Source: Acanthacorydalis orientalis
Taxonomy: Eukaryota; Arthropoda; Insecta; Megaloptera; Corydalidae
Reading direction: 5' to 3'
DNA length: 64,000 nt
Assembly (NCBI GenBank): GCA_034766995.1
Contig: CM068318.1
Span: 38,248,456-38,312,455, forward strand
A model generated the notes under the pieces. The model worked only from the letters and a program-made list of their open reading frames with translations. It was not told the origin of the DNA and ran no database searches. This document shows, in pieces, positions 47,180-58,560 of the stretch (the first letter of the stretch is position 1; each line of letters starts with the position of its first letter). The position numbers were made by a program, and so were the translations under genes.

Positions 47180-47820
47180 TTTCAAAAAATTCGCGCGTAA
47201 TTCATGTTCAGAGCATACGGATGACCTATCAAATGTTCTCTCCGCAACAATCACGCTCTATCCGCCGACATAACGATAATGTATTCGAAGTCGGACTTTT
47301 TGATATTTTCGGGTACAAATAAAGCATGATTCACATAAACAAACACATATATACGTATTACACACATATGCAGTCAATGAGCGAGCAAACAGTGCTATTC
47401 AAAAAACATTCCCGTTTCCAAAAATTGCCTTGTGTCACACGACGACAAGGACGTAGCTATGTTCGATCGGTGTGTGTTGAATCGAGATCGCGATACGACG
47501 TTTATCGTGTAAAGAAACGGACTATCTAGAAATATGTCTAAAAACGTCAACAGGATATTATGAAAAGAGAGAGAAATACGCATACGACGTCGAACGATCG
47601 ACGAAGACGACGACACGGTCGTTAAACATGAGAAATGCGGGATTCGATCTTAGAAAACGGTGGAGCGAGATGGAATACGCATGCTCATTATTTACGTATA
47701 AGAGAACTGGTGCGACAGGGATCGATATACACGTGGCCGTGAGATAACGACTGTATATGAGTGTTCTGTGCGAGTGTGTGTGTATTTATATGTGTGCACG
47801 GCAATGGTTATCAGTAGCGG
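47180..47820. other. CpG-rich block, candidate promoter or exon region
   Basis: CpG-dense over about 600 bp, for example GGTGTGTGTTGAATCGAGAT then CGCGATACGACG, against an AT-rich background. Short frames on both strands (47326-47529 plus, 47395-47616 minus) are arginine- and serine-rich and resemble nothing known. No consensus donor pairs with either. A regulatory or untranslated role is as likely as coding. Confidence 0.3.
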
Positions 47821-47856
47821 AGATGTTTTTTTCATTTTCTCTTTTTATTTCTATTT

Positions 47857-47862
<6 letters not shown>

Positions 47863-47919
<57 letters not shown>
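47863..47919. repeat. (TA)n microsatellite
   Basis: TA run. Confidence 0.95.
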
Positions 47920-47921
<2 letters not shown>

Positions 47922-47996
47922 ATTTAATACACACCAGATCATCATCATAATCAGACACAGTCATTGTACTATTAAATGATATTCTTAACCTTATTT

Positions 47997-47997
<1 letters not shown>

Positions 47998-48073
<76 letters not shown>
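47998..48073. repeat. (TA)n microsatellite with (AAAT)n tail
   Basis: TA run followed by AATAAATAAATAAATG. Confidence 0.95.
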
Positions 48074-48084
<11 letters not shown>

Positions 48085-48329
48085 TAAATGTTCAGTCTAT
48101 TATATGTAGAAACTTATATTATGTAAACACATGACTGAAAATAAATAAATGTTATTTGTTTAATTTATAATTATCATTAAAAAAATAAAACTTGCAAACA
48201 TTTCTAATACAAATTAAAAATGATTAATTATAATCAAATGATAATATACTATAAACATGAAATTATACATAATAGGGTTTATTGTTTCAATATATCTAAT
48301 CTATTCTATTCCTCTAGCTATCTCTATAT

Positions 48330-49070
48330 AAAAATACCCACATTTCTCGGCACTTTGTCTGCAGGACAAAGTCCATGGCGACGAGAAATGTTTGCTTAAT
48401 CAGCCAATAAGTTTAAAGTTTAATTCATTAAGTTTCGTTCTTAGGTATTTTTTATGATTAAATATATTATGTTGTAAAAACCAATAAACAGTTTTTTTCT
48501 CTATGTTTCGTTCTATTTTCCCGTCAATTTTGATGGGTTATATACTAGTTATAAATGAAAATCAAAACATTTTTTTTCAATTAAGATTTGATGAAACAAC
48601 GATCTTCAGATCGTTGTCAAATATTCTAAGAGAAATTGTAGTGTACGTAATAAACATTTCACGATACGAAAACAATTTCTTAACCCTTATTTAGTATTAT
48701 AATTGTATGTTTTTATTCCCGTCAACCCGTTAATACTGTGTTTTGGTGGTTACATCCTCTTGCAAGACCTGATTTTTATTTTTTGCTAAGACTTTATATT
48801 GATTAACTTGTTTTGGTACGTGTACCATCTCCAGGCAAATCTTAAAAATTATTCAGAATCTGTTAATGGAGAACAAGTACTTGTCTGATCCAAAAAACGA
48901 AGATCGTCAGAACAATGAGTTACTATTTATATTAGCCTAATCAAACGTCCGAATAATATGTTGAACATATTCAATTCTATTTTTTTATGTAATATAAATT
49001 GTGATTTACCGGTGAATATATTTTAGTCTGTGCAAATGAATGGAAAAAAATAATGTTTATTGCCAATATG

Positions 49071-49133
<63 letters not shown>

Positions 49134-49446
49134 TGTTATATAAATTAAAGGACGTATTAGAATAAAAACATTAAAATTATCGCCAATATTTATTAAATTA
49201 AAGCAGATATATTATCTTTATTTATATTTGGTGTTTAAATATTTTTAACTACTATATAATCCGTCAAAATTAACGGGAAAATAGAAAGAAACACAGAAAA
49301 AAACTGTTTATTGAAATTTACATATTTAAAACATGAAAACGCCTAAGAACGAAATTATATATTGCACCATTTATCCGAGCTTACAAAGTAAACATTTCTC
49401 GTTAGTTTGTTCTGCGAGCAAAATAAATAGAAATGTGGGTTTTTAT
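48330..49446. mobile_element. 1.1-kb element with about 210-bp terminal inverted repeats
   Basis: 48330-48550 and 49240-49446 are inverted copies. Matching blocks include ACCCACATTTCT, ACGAGAAATGTTT, TTTCGTTCTTAGG, CAATAAACAGTTTTTTTCT and TCTATTTTCCCGT. The interior of about 700 bp holds a TA array (49068-49131) and a 63-residue open frame (48503-48694) that begins inside the left arm and is unlike known proteins. The arm length is that of a foldback or long-TIR element. No target duplication was resolved and the superfamily is unknown. Confidence 0.75.
49068..49131. repeat. (TA)n microsatellite
   Basis: TA run inside the long-TIR element. Confidence 0.95.
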
Positions 49447-50321
49447 TATTAAGATATTTGGATTCAATATTTAATCTTTTTTTCTTGAACCAAATAATTA
49501 TTTGGAATGATACGTTGTTTTAGATCGTCTGTAATTAATATTTTTTTTTCTATAGATGTATTTGTGGTCGTTTCGTAATATAGTTATTCATTTGTAACAT
49601 TTTCTGGTTTGTAAACGTTTCAGTAAATACAGGTTTCTTGGAAAAAGAAAAAACATTTTAGTATTTCCTTGAACGAAAAAATATTTTTAATCTTTTGTTG
49701 TGACCCCAGGTGACGCCTTCTCTGTAATACAAAAATATCCGTATGGTGTCGTGAATTTTCACTGAGATGTGGAATATTTATCTTAACCTATCGACGGAGC
49801 TACTTCTCTCAATTCAACCATCAAAAGTTCAAAATGCTCACAAAAACATTATTTTACTGACTCGTGTATAAAGGCTGAAAAAGTATTCGCAATTAATCTA
49901 TCCTTGTCCTCCAGCAAAATTTAAATTAAACTAATATTCTAATATTTCCTTTTGCTTTTTATTGGTATTTCTTGAAAAGTCATTTTAATTTTTAAAATAG
50001 CTTTAAAACTTAAAAGTAGCTTTATTTTTTACTTTGCTGAATTCAAATTTTTTGTATACAGCGTGTATATTTATTAATATTTTTCATATAATTTACAATT
50101 TGTCATCCACTACCAAGGGCTTCCTTTTATCGGTTTTTTTAAATTAAAAACACATTGCATCAGTTTATTATGTAAACATATATTCAATCACACTGTGTAG
50201 CGATATTTTTTCAATTAAATTATGTGATACAAAATTCGATTCAACCATCTTTAATTTTTTTAGAAATAATTAGCACACATTAATCACAGTATAATTCTAG
50301 GATAGTAACTAAATTCGTATT
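49447..50321. other. AT-rich stretch, nothing recognised
   Basis: No gene or repeat could be supported. Confidence 0.5.
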
Positions 50322-50562
50322 CACAAATTAATATTCACTTACTCTACAACTACAAAAACTTTTTTTCTGATCAAAATCGTTCAATAATTCATTATTGATT
50401 GTTTTTTCTTATTGATTATCATATTTAGATGTTAATTCCATTATCCTTTGAGCGTAAGGTACAGATTTGCTTTAATTTAACGGATCGAAATGTGCATAAA
50501 GAACCCTCAAAAATGATTGATAATCAATCATTTTTTGATTTTTTTTCGTTTGTAATATGACT
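50322..50562. repeat. Foldback element FB1, both arms, centre shortened
   Basis: Left arm ACAAATTAATATTCACTTAC to TCCATTATCCTTTGAGCGTA. Right arm GGATCGAAATGTGCATAAAG, AAAAATGATTGATAATCAAT to TTTTTTCGTTTGTAATATGA. Confidence 0.65.
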
Positions 50563-51229
50563 AAAAAGATGTAAATATTTTATCGATAAATCAAAAACTA
50601 TCATAAATGAAACACGATTCTATTTCAACAATTATGCCATAGAGTTTTCTAGATAAAAAAACACAAATCAAAATATAATTCTGAAATAGCATCATTACTG
50701 CATTTCCATCCAATTCATTACAAAACGATCAGTCTATTATAAAAACAAATTTTGTTTACAAATTGTGAGTTAGAACTATTTACAGTGTTAATTTATTATT
50801 CAAGAATTATTATAGAAGAGTTTGTTATATGGCGGTTTTACTTTATTAAGCCTTTACAGCTGGAAAAGGGGAAAAGATGCTGAATATTTTAACAAATATT
50901 TTTCGATTAATTGGATATTCTTTCTCATAAACAAAATAAAAATTGCAAATTTGTCGGTTACAAAAAAAATGTTAACTCAGATAGCCATTAGAAATTTCAC
51001 ATCTATCTGATGTATCGTGGAAAATTGTTGATAATATTGGGGAAAACATAAATCTCTTGATTGGAAACATATAATTGGAAGCGGAAAAATTGATTACAAT
51101 TGAAAATTTGTAGAAATAACATTACTGTTGAATGTGAACAAAATTCTAACAAGTGTGAACAAAACGGTTTCACATCGGTCTCATCTTGTGCCTGGACGTA
51201 CAGTCACGAAATTTTTTATATGTTTTCTT

Positions 51230-51506
51230 CCCATGATAAACTTTTGGAAAAAATATTATTTACCACAATTCTTAAATTTGCAATTTTTATAGGTTTTCAA
51301 ATGAAAAACCGCAATTTTTCTGATTTTTGGACGACCATAATTTTTTTTTAATGAAAAAATATATAATTTTAATGATAAATTTAGTCTCATTAGAAAGAGA
51401 CTATTGACCTTTAAATATATTATTCAAAAGATAGCGCTCTGAGCCCATAATTTCTTTGGAAAACATCAATGCATTCCTAAATCCACACTCGGCTTTAAAA
51501 GGTTAA
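51230..51506 (-). mobile_element. piggyBac-like element end, copy b
   Basis: Ends at TTAA (51503-51506). Inverted, it starts TTAACCTTTTAAAGCCGAGT and matches copy a (22177) for about 270 bp, including TTTCCAAAGAAATTATGG and CTCTTTCTAATGAGACTAAA. Its other end was not located. The open frames at 50822 and 51100 upstream are unlike known proteins. Confidence 0.6.
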
Positions 51507-51689
51507 TAACTATAAGATTTAGAAATTAAATAGAAAAAGTTATATATATAAATATATATAATTACTTCACTTATTTACCTCAGATCAAATTTAAATATGT
51601 AATGAAATTGAAATGTAGCACGGCTATATATAAACATATAAATTATATGTATTTTAATCATTGTTCAAAAATGGTGTGAAAAAAGATCT

Positions 51690-52010
51690 GGTACGTCTAT
51701 GTATTAAGTAGACGTAGCAGTTTATAGTACGAGTCGACTGTGAGAAATGACAGGAGGAAGGCCTTTAAGCAGGCCATGGTATGCGACGAACGCGCAGTAA
51801 ACAGGAAAGAGAGAGACGACACGTACGTTTTTCTATCTCAGTACCGCGGTGGCATAAGATTGTTTTCTCGAAGAAAAAATACACCATGGTAAAAATTGTT
51901 ACTGTGCCACGCGACATACATTCAGACTGCATGTACAACAAGGTACGATAATACATTGCTAGCTCCGAAACATATCGTTCTCTCTTCCTCACGTTCGCGT
52001 CGACCGTCCC
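51690..52010. other. CpG-richer block, unassigned
   Basis: Higher GC and CpG than the surroundings. A 162-residue minus-strand frame (51765-52253) spans it, but runs through a TA array and is unlikely to be real as a whole. A plus-strand frame starting MVCDERAVNRKERDDTYVFL (51778) stops after 38 residues. Neither is recognised. Confidence 0.25.
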
Positions 52011-52417
52011 TAAAAAAGAAATCTTTATGACGAATAATATAAACTTGATGGAAAAAAAGAAATGAGTATATAACTTCAGGTATAGAATGATGTGTACGTT
52101 CTTTTTTATTGCATCACGAAAAATAATATATATATATATATATATATATAATGTGTCATGTATGTGTCTGTACATTTTTATAAAATATTTTTTACGTATA
52201 TAATTAACTACGGTACAAGCGAATAACGTATATACCGCTTCATATAAAAACATATCTAGCTTTTTGTTTAAATGTGCATTACGTTGAATTTGCTGACGTT
52301 ATTAGAATTACGGTCGAGATAATGAGGATCAAGTCAACTTTTATAGAGATAGACATATTGAAATTTATACCGAGTCATATATCTTGTTCTTTTTAACTTA
52401 TGGTTTATTTCATTTTG

Positions 52418-52420
<3 letters not shown>

Positions 52421-52497
<77 letters not shown>
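52421..52497. repeat. (TA)n microsatellite
   Basis: TA run of about 75 bp. Confidence 0.95.
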
Positions 52498-52501
<4 letters not shown>

Positions 52502-52594
52502 AATGTATGTTTGTGTGAATGTGTATAAACATGTTTGTGTGCATGTGAGAAACAGTCTCTTTCATAGCAGCTAGATTATTTGAAATATAATATT

Positions 52595-52824
52595 TCAAAA
52601 GAGAAGAGAACGACACGAAATTGAGATCCACTGGACTGGATACTAAAAAGACAGAACGAATGGAACGGTACGCATGCGTACAACGAGTGATAACTTTTCC
52701 CGCTATTTTAAGGTCATTCTCTGCTTTCGAAGTTAACCAACAATGGAATACGTGTTGTGAACACGACCAAAAATTCTGTGTACAGAAACTATATGTTTCT
52801 CAGCTCAGTTATATGTGCATTGTG

Positions 52825-52828
<4 letters not shown>
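52595..52828 (+). other. GC-richer block with a short open frame
   Basis: A plus frame starting at 52621 (MRSTGLDTKKTERMERYACV) stays open about 70 codons, then runs into a TA array. No homology, splice donor or leader evidence is visible. The block stands out from its flanks in composition. Confidence 0.2.

Positions 52829-52871
<43 letters not shown>
52829..52871. repeat. (TA)n microsatellite
   Basis: TA run. Confidence 0.95.
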
Positions 52872-52874
<3 letters not shown>

Positions 52875-53423
52875 ACATTATAATTTGAATAATGTATTCC
52901 ATCATTATTAATCATCAACGACAAATTTGTAAGCAATGAAATTAAAAAACGAGACTGGCAGACTGAAATGAATCGTATTTCCTAGATTTTCAAGTCACGA
53001 ACAACATGTATATCCCAAAAAACATTTGTTTCATTTTAGAATTCATTGAGTGCTAAGTATCTTCTAAATATTAAATTCTCATCTCATTATAATTTATTTT
53101 TTTAACAAATAAATATATATTTATTAAATATACGTATTTCATCTCTTATTTATTACACAACTGACACATTAGTGTTTTTTTTCGTTCCGTTCTTTAATTT
53201 TAAGAGTAAAATATCCTTCAAGGGAATCATTCATCACAAACATGCATAACAGGTCTTATTTTTAAATCGGTTGATAACCAATCCTTTAGATCTTTCCGAA
53301 TGCATGACTACTAAAAATAATATTTATAGTTTGTGTACACTTATCATTTGTGTAATAGTGGGTACGTTGTTTCTCAAAATTCCCTTTTTTTATTTGGTTT
53401 TATCAAAACAAGGAAATGATTTT
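52872..53423. other. AT-rich stretch, nothing recognised
   Basis: No feature could be supported. Confidence 0.5.
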
Positions 53424-53577
53424 CACAAATAAATTCCTTTTTTTAATTCATAGACCACAAACAAAAGTTTTAGTCAAAAATTTTCAATAAAATATTATTA
53501 ATCATTTTTAATTTTTACTGATACGCATTGTACAAAGCTATCATCATGAGAGCGCCAAGGTTCAGAAAAATCTATTA
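53424..53577. repeat. Foldback element FB1, left arm only
   Basis: ACAAATAAATTCCTTTTTTT, then GACCACAAACAAAAGTTTTA, to AAAGCTATCATCATGAGAGC then GCCAAGGTTCAG. Confidence 0.7.
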
Positions 53578-54181
53578 TCTATAGGTTGATTTCAATATAT
53601 TAGTACAATTATTTATTCAATGCACATAAGGAGTAGTTGCAAATATACTAAGAAGTTAATAAATCTTTCTAAGATTATTTTTTTCATTTTAAAGCCATCT
53701 ATAAAATTAGAAATCGATTTGTTACACCATTTAACAGAAATTAGATTCTGAAATTTTAGTATTTTTACACTTATTCTTATAGAGAAACGTTACATTCTTA
53801 ACTAGAATAGCAAACAATATTTTTTTACAAGAATTGTTTCAATTTTTTAAAGAGTGCATGAAGAGAGGAAAGTACGTGTAAAATCATTTTAAAATTATTT
53901 CTGTCTTAGAAAATACATTATAATTTATTGAAATTTGGCTTATTTTATAATTCCTGAGTTTCGAGAATGTGAAAAATATCATCACTAAGGCAGAATTAGA
54001 TACGTAATTTATTCTATCTTCCTTACACTCTTTCTTTATATTATCTTCTAATTCATTTTTATACAACGTGAAACTTGTCATCTTATAAACCATGATTGAA
54101 TTTATGTTGTTGTTAAGTTTAATATTTCAAAAAACTGTTTAATATGGCAATTCGTAAGGTCAAATACTGTAATTTTCATAA

Positions 54182-54186
<5 letters not shown>
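53578..54186. other. AT-rich stretch, nothing recognised
   Basis: A 69-residue minus frame (53884-54093) has no recognisable features. Confidence 0.4.

Positions 54187-54229
<43 letters not shown>
54187..54229. repeat. (TA)n microsatellite
   Basis: TA run; a second shorter one lies at 54420-54446. Confidence 0.95.
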
Positions 54230-54231
<2 letters not shown>

Positions 54232-54580
54232 TATTATTTATTCATATTTGATCACTTACTAGTTAGTGTCAATAAATAATATGATATACATTTAACAAAT
54301 TTAGTTTCATTAAGTTTTAATGAGGGTAATTTCACATTCGAATAATAATATTAATAAATTTAACCGAAATGATCGTTGGAAAAGAAAAAAAATACTTTTT
54401 CAATCCAAATTTAAGGCATGCATATATATATATATATATATATATAATCACATTTATAATTTATTTTACTACTTATAAAAATTAAAAGTATATTTTTAAT
54501 TTTCAAATTTTGAATAATTTTTTCTGATATTGTGTCGCCAATATATTTTTAAGACACAATTAAACAAAGTAGAGATTTTT

Positions 54581-54722
54581 TTATACTTTGATGCTTTGGA
54601 GATATAGCATCGCCATTGAAATGCACATAACAATATCCAAAACGATCAATAATGATTTATTGAACATTTTCGGTTAATTTTTTTTGTAATTAGTGGGATG
54701 AAACAAAAATTCATTTGTGGAA
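54581..54722. repeat. Foldback element FB1, right arm only
   Basis: TACTTTGATGCTTTGGAGAT, AGCATCGCCATTGAAATGCA, to GTAATTAGTGGGATGAAACA. Confidence 0.65.
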
Positions 54723-55187
54723 AAAAAACAACTGGAAAATGTAAAAGTACAATTATTTAATATCCTCAATTATATTATTTTTTTCTCCAGTGATAAAGGG
54801 TCAATAAACCACTATATTCTTAGTTCTCTATAAGAGGCCGTCTTTATAATCTTTTAGTAAATATTACAACCAAGTCTCATTAGTTAGCAGTGTTTTATAT
54901 GCGAATAGATCAAGGCATATTCATAAATTTATTCTTGATATATTTAATAACCATTGTTAAATCTGGTGGTATAATAGGCCTTACTATAAAATGAAACCTA
55001 GTTTCAGTATTTGGAAAAAGATTAAAGCATGGTTTAAGGTAGTGTTTCTCAACCTTTTTCCTACCGTGACCCCCTTTCGACATTGTTTCCTTCCTGTGAC
55101 CCCCCTGTTCAACTGGTAGAAAGGTAGCTATTTAAATGTTTTTGTATATAGAACATATTTTATTATAATTTATACGAAAGACAAAAA

Positions 55188-55397
55188 TTAAATAAAAATG
55201 TACACTTTAAGATCAATGTGACCCTTGTGCTTAATGACCAGAAACAAGTTTTTTTTTATATCCGGTTCTATTGCTGTAAGGGATAACCGAAGATCACCTC
55301 TGTTTATTATGTTAAGGCGATTCCGCGTTAGGCTGACTAATAATCCACACGACTGAAACTTGATTCTACCAAATACGAAGTAGGAAATGCCATGCAA
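55188..55397 (-). pseudogene. hAT transposase C-terminal tail
   Basis: A 69-residue minus frame whose middle reads LTRNRLNIINRGDLRLSLTA followed by IEPDIKKNL. This fits the end of the C-terminal dimerisation region in many animal hAT transposases, where a K.RNRL...DLRL.L..I.P.I pattern precedes the stop. Everything upstream (zinc finger, catalytic core, insertion domain) has been deleted. It is oriented with the 3' end toward 55040 and sits inside the 755-bp element. It is a different hAT type from the one at 17661. Confidence 0.75.
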
Positions 55398-55545
55398 AAC
55401 AATTTTACTCTATCGCAAAGCTGTGAAAACTTTTTAAATATTATACTCTTTATCCAAAAATGATTTTTTTCTTGACTGAAAGTTATTTTGGCTGCCATGT
55501 TGCTCTGTAGCTCTACGAGCGCTTCTTAAATTCTATTGATGGTCA

Positions 55546-55680
55546 CTTCTCTGTTCTCTTCACTTCTGTTTTCTTTTTTCTTCACTTCTGTTTTCTTTTT
55601 TCTTCACTTCTCTGTTTTCTTTTTTTTCTGTTTTCTTTTCTCGGTCAGCTTTCTGTTTTCTTCATTTCTCACCTTTCTCT
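55546..55680. repeat. Pyrimidine-rich minisatellite
   Basis: ACTTCTGTTTTCTTTTTTCT-type units of about 22-26 bp repeat about five times, inside the hAT derivative. Confidence 0.85.
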
Positions 55681-55802
55681 GTAGCTCCCTAATCTTGTAC
55701 TATGCCCCCCTTTTTACGTGATTTTTACCTGTGGCTCCCTTAGAATATCCTGGGATCACCTGGGGGGCATATGGCCCCAGGTTGAGAACCCCTGGTCTAA
55801 GG

Positions 55803-55901
55803 TATATTCATACAATTTACACGTCAGATGAATTGTTTTAGTTGTATTCGTATCGTTTCCTGCACATAATTTATTTTCCTGAATTTAGGAAAAATATAAA
55901 C

Positions 55902-55954
<53 letters not shown>

Positions 55955-56227
55955 CATGTACATGCATACATACATTGTATATGTGTATGCGTTATTGTTG
56001 AAATAACTTTACGACATCCCGAATGTATACACATCTGAGTAATATTCCATAAAATGTATATCTTATCGTCCTGATACGGAATTATCTTTAGTTACGAGAC
56101 TTGTGCATAGATTTGTCGTAAAATCTAAGGAAAATTTCTTCATATAATACGTATAAATAACATCGTTCGATTATTGTACGTTGTTCAATTCAGTAAAACT
56201 AATTTATCTATTAAAAAGAGAATACAT

Positions 56228-56262
<35 letters not shown>

Positions 56263-56766
56263 TATATATATAAAGTACTTAATTTGATATGTTGAAATAA
56301 TCTTTTAAATCGCTTTAGATTCTTTGTGAAATTTAACGGTTTATTAAAACGATTCGTAATAATATTTTGTATTATATATTGAAATAAGTGATGTATATTC
56401 TATTTCGAAGTGTAAAATATTATCGCAAATATTTAACGATTTTATTTAAATTAAAAAATAATATGAACAAAAAGATTCAGTTGCATTTGAAATCTGTTCT
56501 TTCTATATATCAATTCATATTGAACACATTTCTTGCATTTGATTTAATTATATCATATAGGAAAGTATAAACTTTTCGAAAATGTATTAATCATGATATT
56601 TAATCAGATCACTGAAAATTATTTTAATTTTTGTCTTTGAGCAAGAGTTAAAATTATATTTTTATGTCCAAATATTAAAATAATTTGATTCCATGTTAAG
56701 TATAATTTTAAACATATAAGCATTCATTTAAATCTGAAATAAATAAATACTAAACATTAGTTGTTA
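55803..56766. other. AT-rich stretch with microsatellites
   Basis: Holds a (TA)n run (55903-55949) and a compound (TACA)n(CA)n(TA)n array (56222-56272). Nothing else was recognised. Confidence 0.6.
56222..56272. repeat. Compound (TACA)n(CA)n(TA)n microsatellite
   Basis: Three adjoining simple repeats. Confidence 0.95.
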
Positions 56767-57319
56767 TTAGGTTGGTAGAAAAAGAATTACGGTTTTTGTT
56801 TTCGAAATTCTAACCTTCATTTTTTCAATGAAAAAGTCATTTTATAGTATTTATATTAATATCATTTGAAAGTACAATTTTCGGTCTATATTTTGGCAAC
56901 ATCGACTTTGGTTTTTTTATTAATTTTGCTTCAATTAGGGTATTGAATAAAAATGGAAAAGAAGCAAATAGTAGCAATTTTTTGTACGAGTTCAAAACGG
57001 ATGGTAAAGCAGCAGAAACTGCTCATAAACTAAACGATGCTTTTGGTGTTGATGAACGTATGGTGCAATGGTGGCTCCAAAATATTCGTGCTAGGCACGA
57101 GAGCCTTGAAGGTGAAGAAGGTCGCGGACGTCCTTCTTGAGTTCATAACGACCACCTGAACGCGTTAGTTGAATCAGAACCATGTATAAGAATTCGAGAG
57201 CTTACACAAAAGTTAGGCTTTAGTTATCCAACAGTTCTAGACCACTTAAAACAGCTAATGAAGAAAAATGTATATGAATTTCAAGGTCATAAACCGTAAT
57301 TATTTTTCTACCGACTTGA
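56767..57319 (+). mobile_element. Internally deleted mariner (cecropia-like MITE), copy 3
   Basis: About 553 bp after a TA site. The left end is TTAGGTTGGTAGAAAAAGAA and the right end CTACCGACTTGAA is decayed. The open frame 56943-57140 keeps FLYEFKTDGKAAETAHKLND and QWWLQNIRARHESLEGEEGR then GRPS, before a stop where SVHND is expected. The second HTH (LRIRELTQKLGFSYPTVLDH-like) leads through AAACAGCTAATGAAGAAAAA directly into GTATATGAATTTCAAGGTCA and the 3' end. Confidence 0.87.
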
Positions 57320-57564
57320 AAAAAAGTCATTTCTATCAAAATTGATAATTTGTTTCTGTTTTTAAAATGAAATACAAACACAAGGAAAATTGATCGTAGG
57401 GCTTTAAACGTTTTTATTCTAAATTACTGTAAAGATTATAATAATCATGTGTTTGTCATTTTTTCTAAAGGTAACTATCTACCATTAAAAAAAGAATCTT
57501 TACTTGTTTTGATACTAGCTGAATTCACTTTTATAGATGATTTATTAGTTCAATTATAAAAGTG

Positions 57565-57736
57565 ATGTTAAAAAATTGTGATAAAAAGTTTAATAATTGA
57601 TTACTAAAAATGTTTAATTGTTCTTATGATTATTTCGATGACGGTATAATCATCTTCTTTATACCTTAGCTCTCTGAGAATGGTTGCATCGCATTTGAAA
57701 TATGTATAAACAACAATCAAAAATATTCACTAATTA
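57565..57736. repeat. Foldback element FB1, interrupted by a mariner
   Basis: Left arm GTTTAATAATTGATTACTAA to GACGGTATAATCATCTTCTT. Right arm ACCTTAGCTCTCTGAGAATG to ACAACAATCAAAAATATTCA, cut at TA by the mariner at 57737. ATTAATCATTTTTATATATC after 58560 may be the continuation. Confidence 0.65.
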
Positions 57737-58558
57737 TGTGGGTCGTTTGATAAGTAGGGTAAAAAATTAAACACAGTTTTTTTTTTGGAAAAAATCGATT
57801 TTATTTCCCAACATAGTCTCCATTGAGGGCCATACACTTGGATCGGCGAGTCTGCAAAATATCCATTGATGGCGGTGATGACATTCTCATTCGATGAGAA
57901 TTTCTTCCCATCGAGCCAAATTTTCAAGTTTAGGAAGAGGAAGAAGTCGCATGAGGTCAAGTCCGGAAAATAGGGTGGATGAAGAATCAATTCGAAGTTT
58001 AATTCATACAATTTTGTCATTGTGACGGTCGATTTGTGGGATGGTGCGTTGTCCTGGTGAAAGAGCACTTTTTTGTACGCCAATTTTGTCTGTTTTTGTT
58101 TCAGCTCTTCTTTCAAACGGTCCAATAATATTGCATAATAGGCTCCTGATATCGTTTTTCCCTTCGTTAAGTAGTCCATCAAGATGATTCCTTGTGAATC
58201 TCAAAAAAAAGTGGCCGTATCTTCCCAGCCGACAAAACGGTCTTCGCCTTCTTCGGCGCATTTTTACCATTCGTTATCATTTGCTTTGACTGCTGCTTCG
58301 ACTCAGTTGTGTAGTGATGGATCCATGTTTCATCCACGGTGACGAATCAACGCAAAAAGACCTGCTCGTTTTGTTACATTTTTGCGATAACTGCTACAAT
58401 GCTCGTTTCAAATATCAATAGAACCTGAACAATATGTCGTTTCTGGATGAAATTTCACTTATACTAGTTTAAAAAGTGACACTTGATGGCCGTGACGTTA
58501 CCAAACGAATGGTGGGGCCACATCATAAAAATTTACCAAACATATCAAACGACCCACG
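57737..58558 (-). pseudogene. Mariner with intact TIRs, N-terminal deletion
   Basis: 822 bp between TA sites. The ends TGTGGGTCGTTTGATAAGTA and, inverted, CGTGGGTCGTTTGATATGTT match well. On the minus strand the leader runs to about 58370, where the whole DNA-binding region is deleted, then TVDETWIHHYTTESKQQSKQ gives the first catalytic D. The open frame 58182-57730 has FHQDNAPSHKSTVTMTKLYE with the second D and HPPYFPDLTSCDFFLFLNLK with the third. It ends in QVYGPQWRLCWE. The catalytic half is the best preserved mariner sequence in the window, with one stop near 58200. Without its DNA-binding half it cannot act alone. Probably the youngest insertion of its subfamily here. Confidence 0.9.
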
Positions 58559-58560
58559 TA

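Larger units (their letters stand above)
55040..55794 (-). mobile_element. hAT deletion derivative with TIR and 8-bp TSD
   Basis: The left end is TAGTGTTTCTCAACC. The right end inverted is CAGGGGTTCTCAACC, a typical hAT end. Flanks GTTTAAGG (55032-55039) and GTCTAAGG (55795-55802) form an 8-bp duplication with one mismatch. Length is 755 bp. It keeps only the C-terminal tail of a hAT transposase on the minus strand (55188-55397) and contains a pyrimidine-rich tandem tract (55546-55680). Confidence 0.9.

Noticed and set aside
51765..52253. 162-residue minus-strand frame, the longest in the window
   Set aside because: Runs through a TA array, has no recognisable domain, and its two halves differ in composition. 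Kept only as a possible part of a CpG-richer block.
55536..55721. Phe/Ser-rich open frame
   Set aside because: Translation of the pyrimidine-rich minisatellite inside the hAT derivative.
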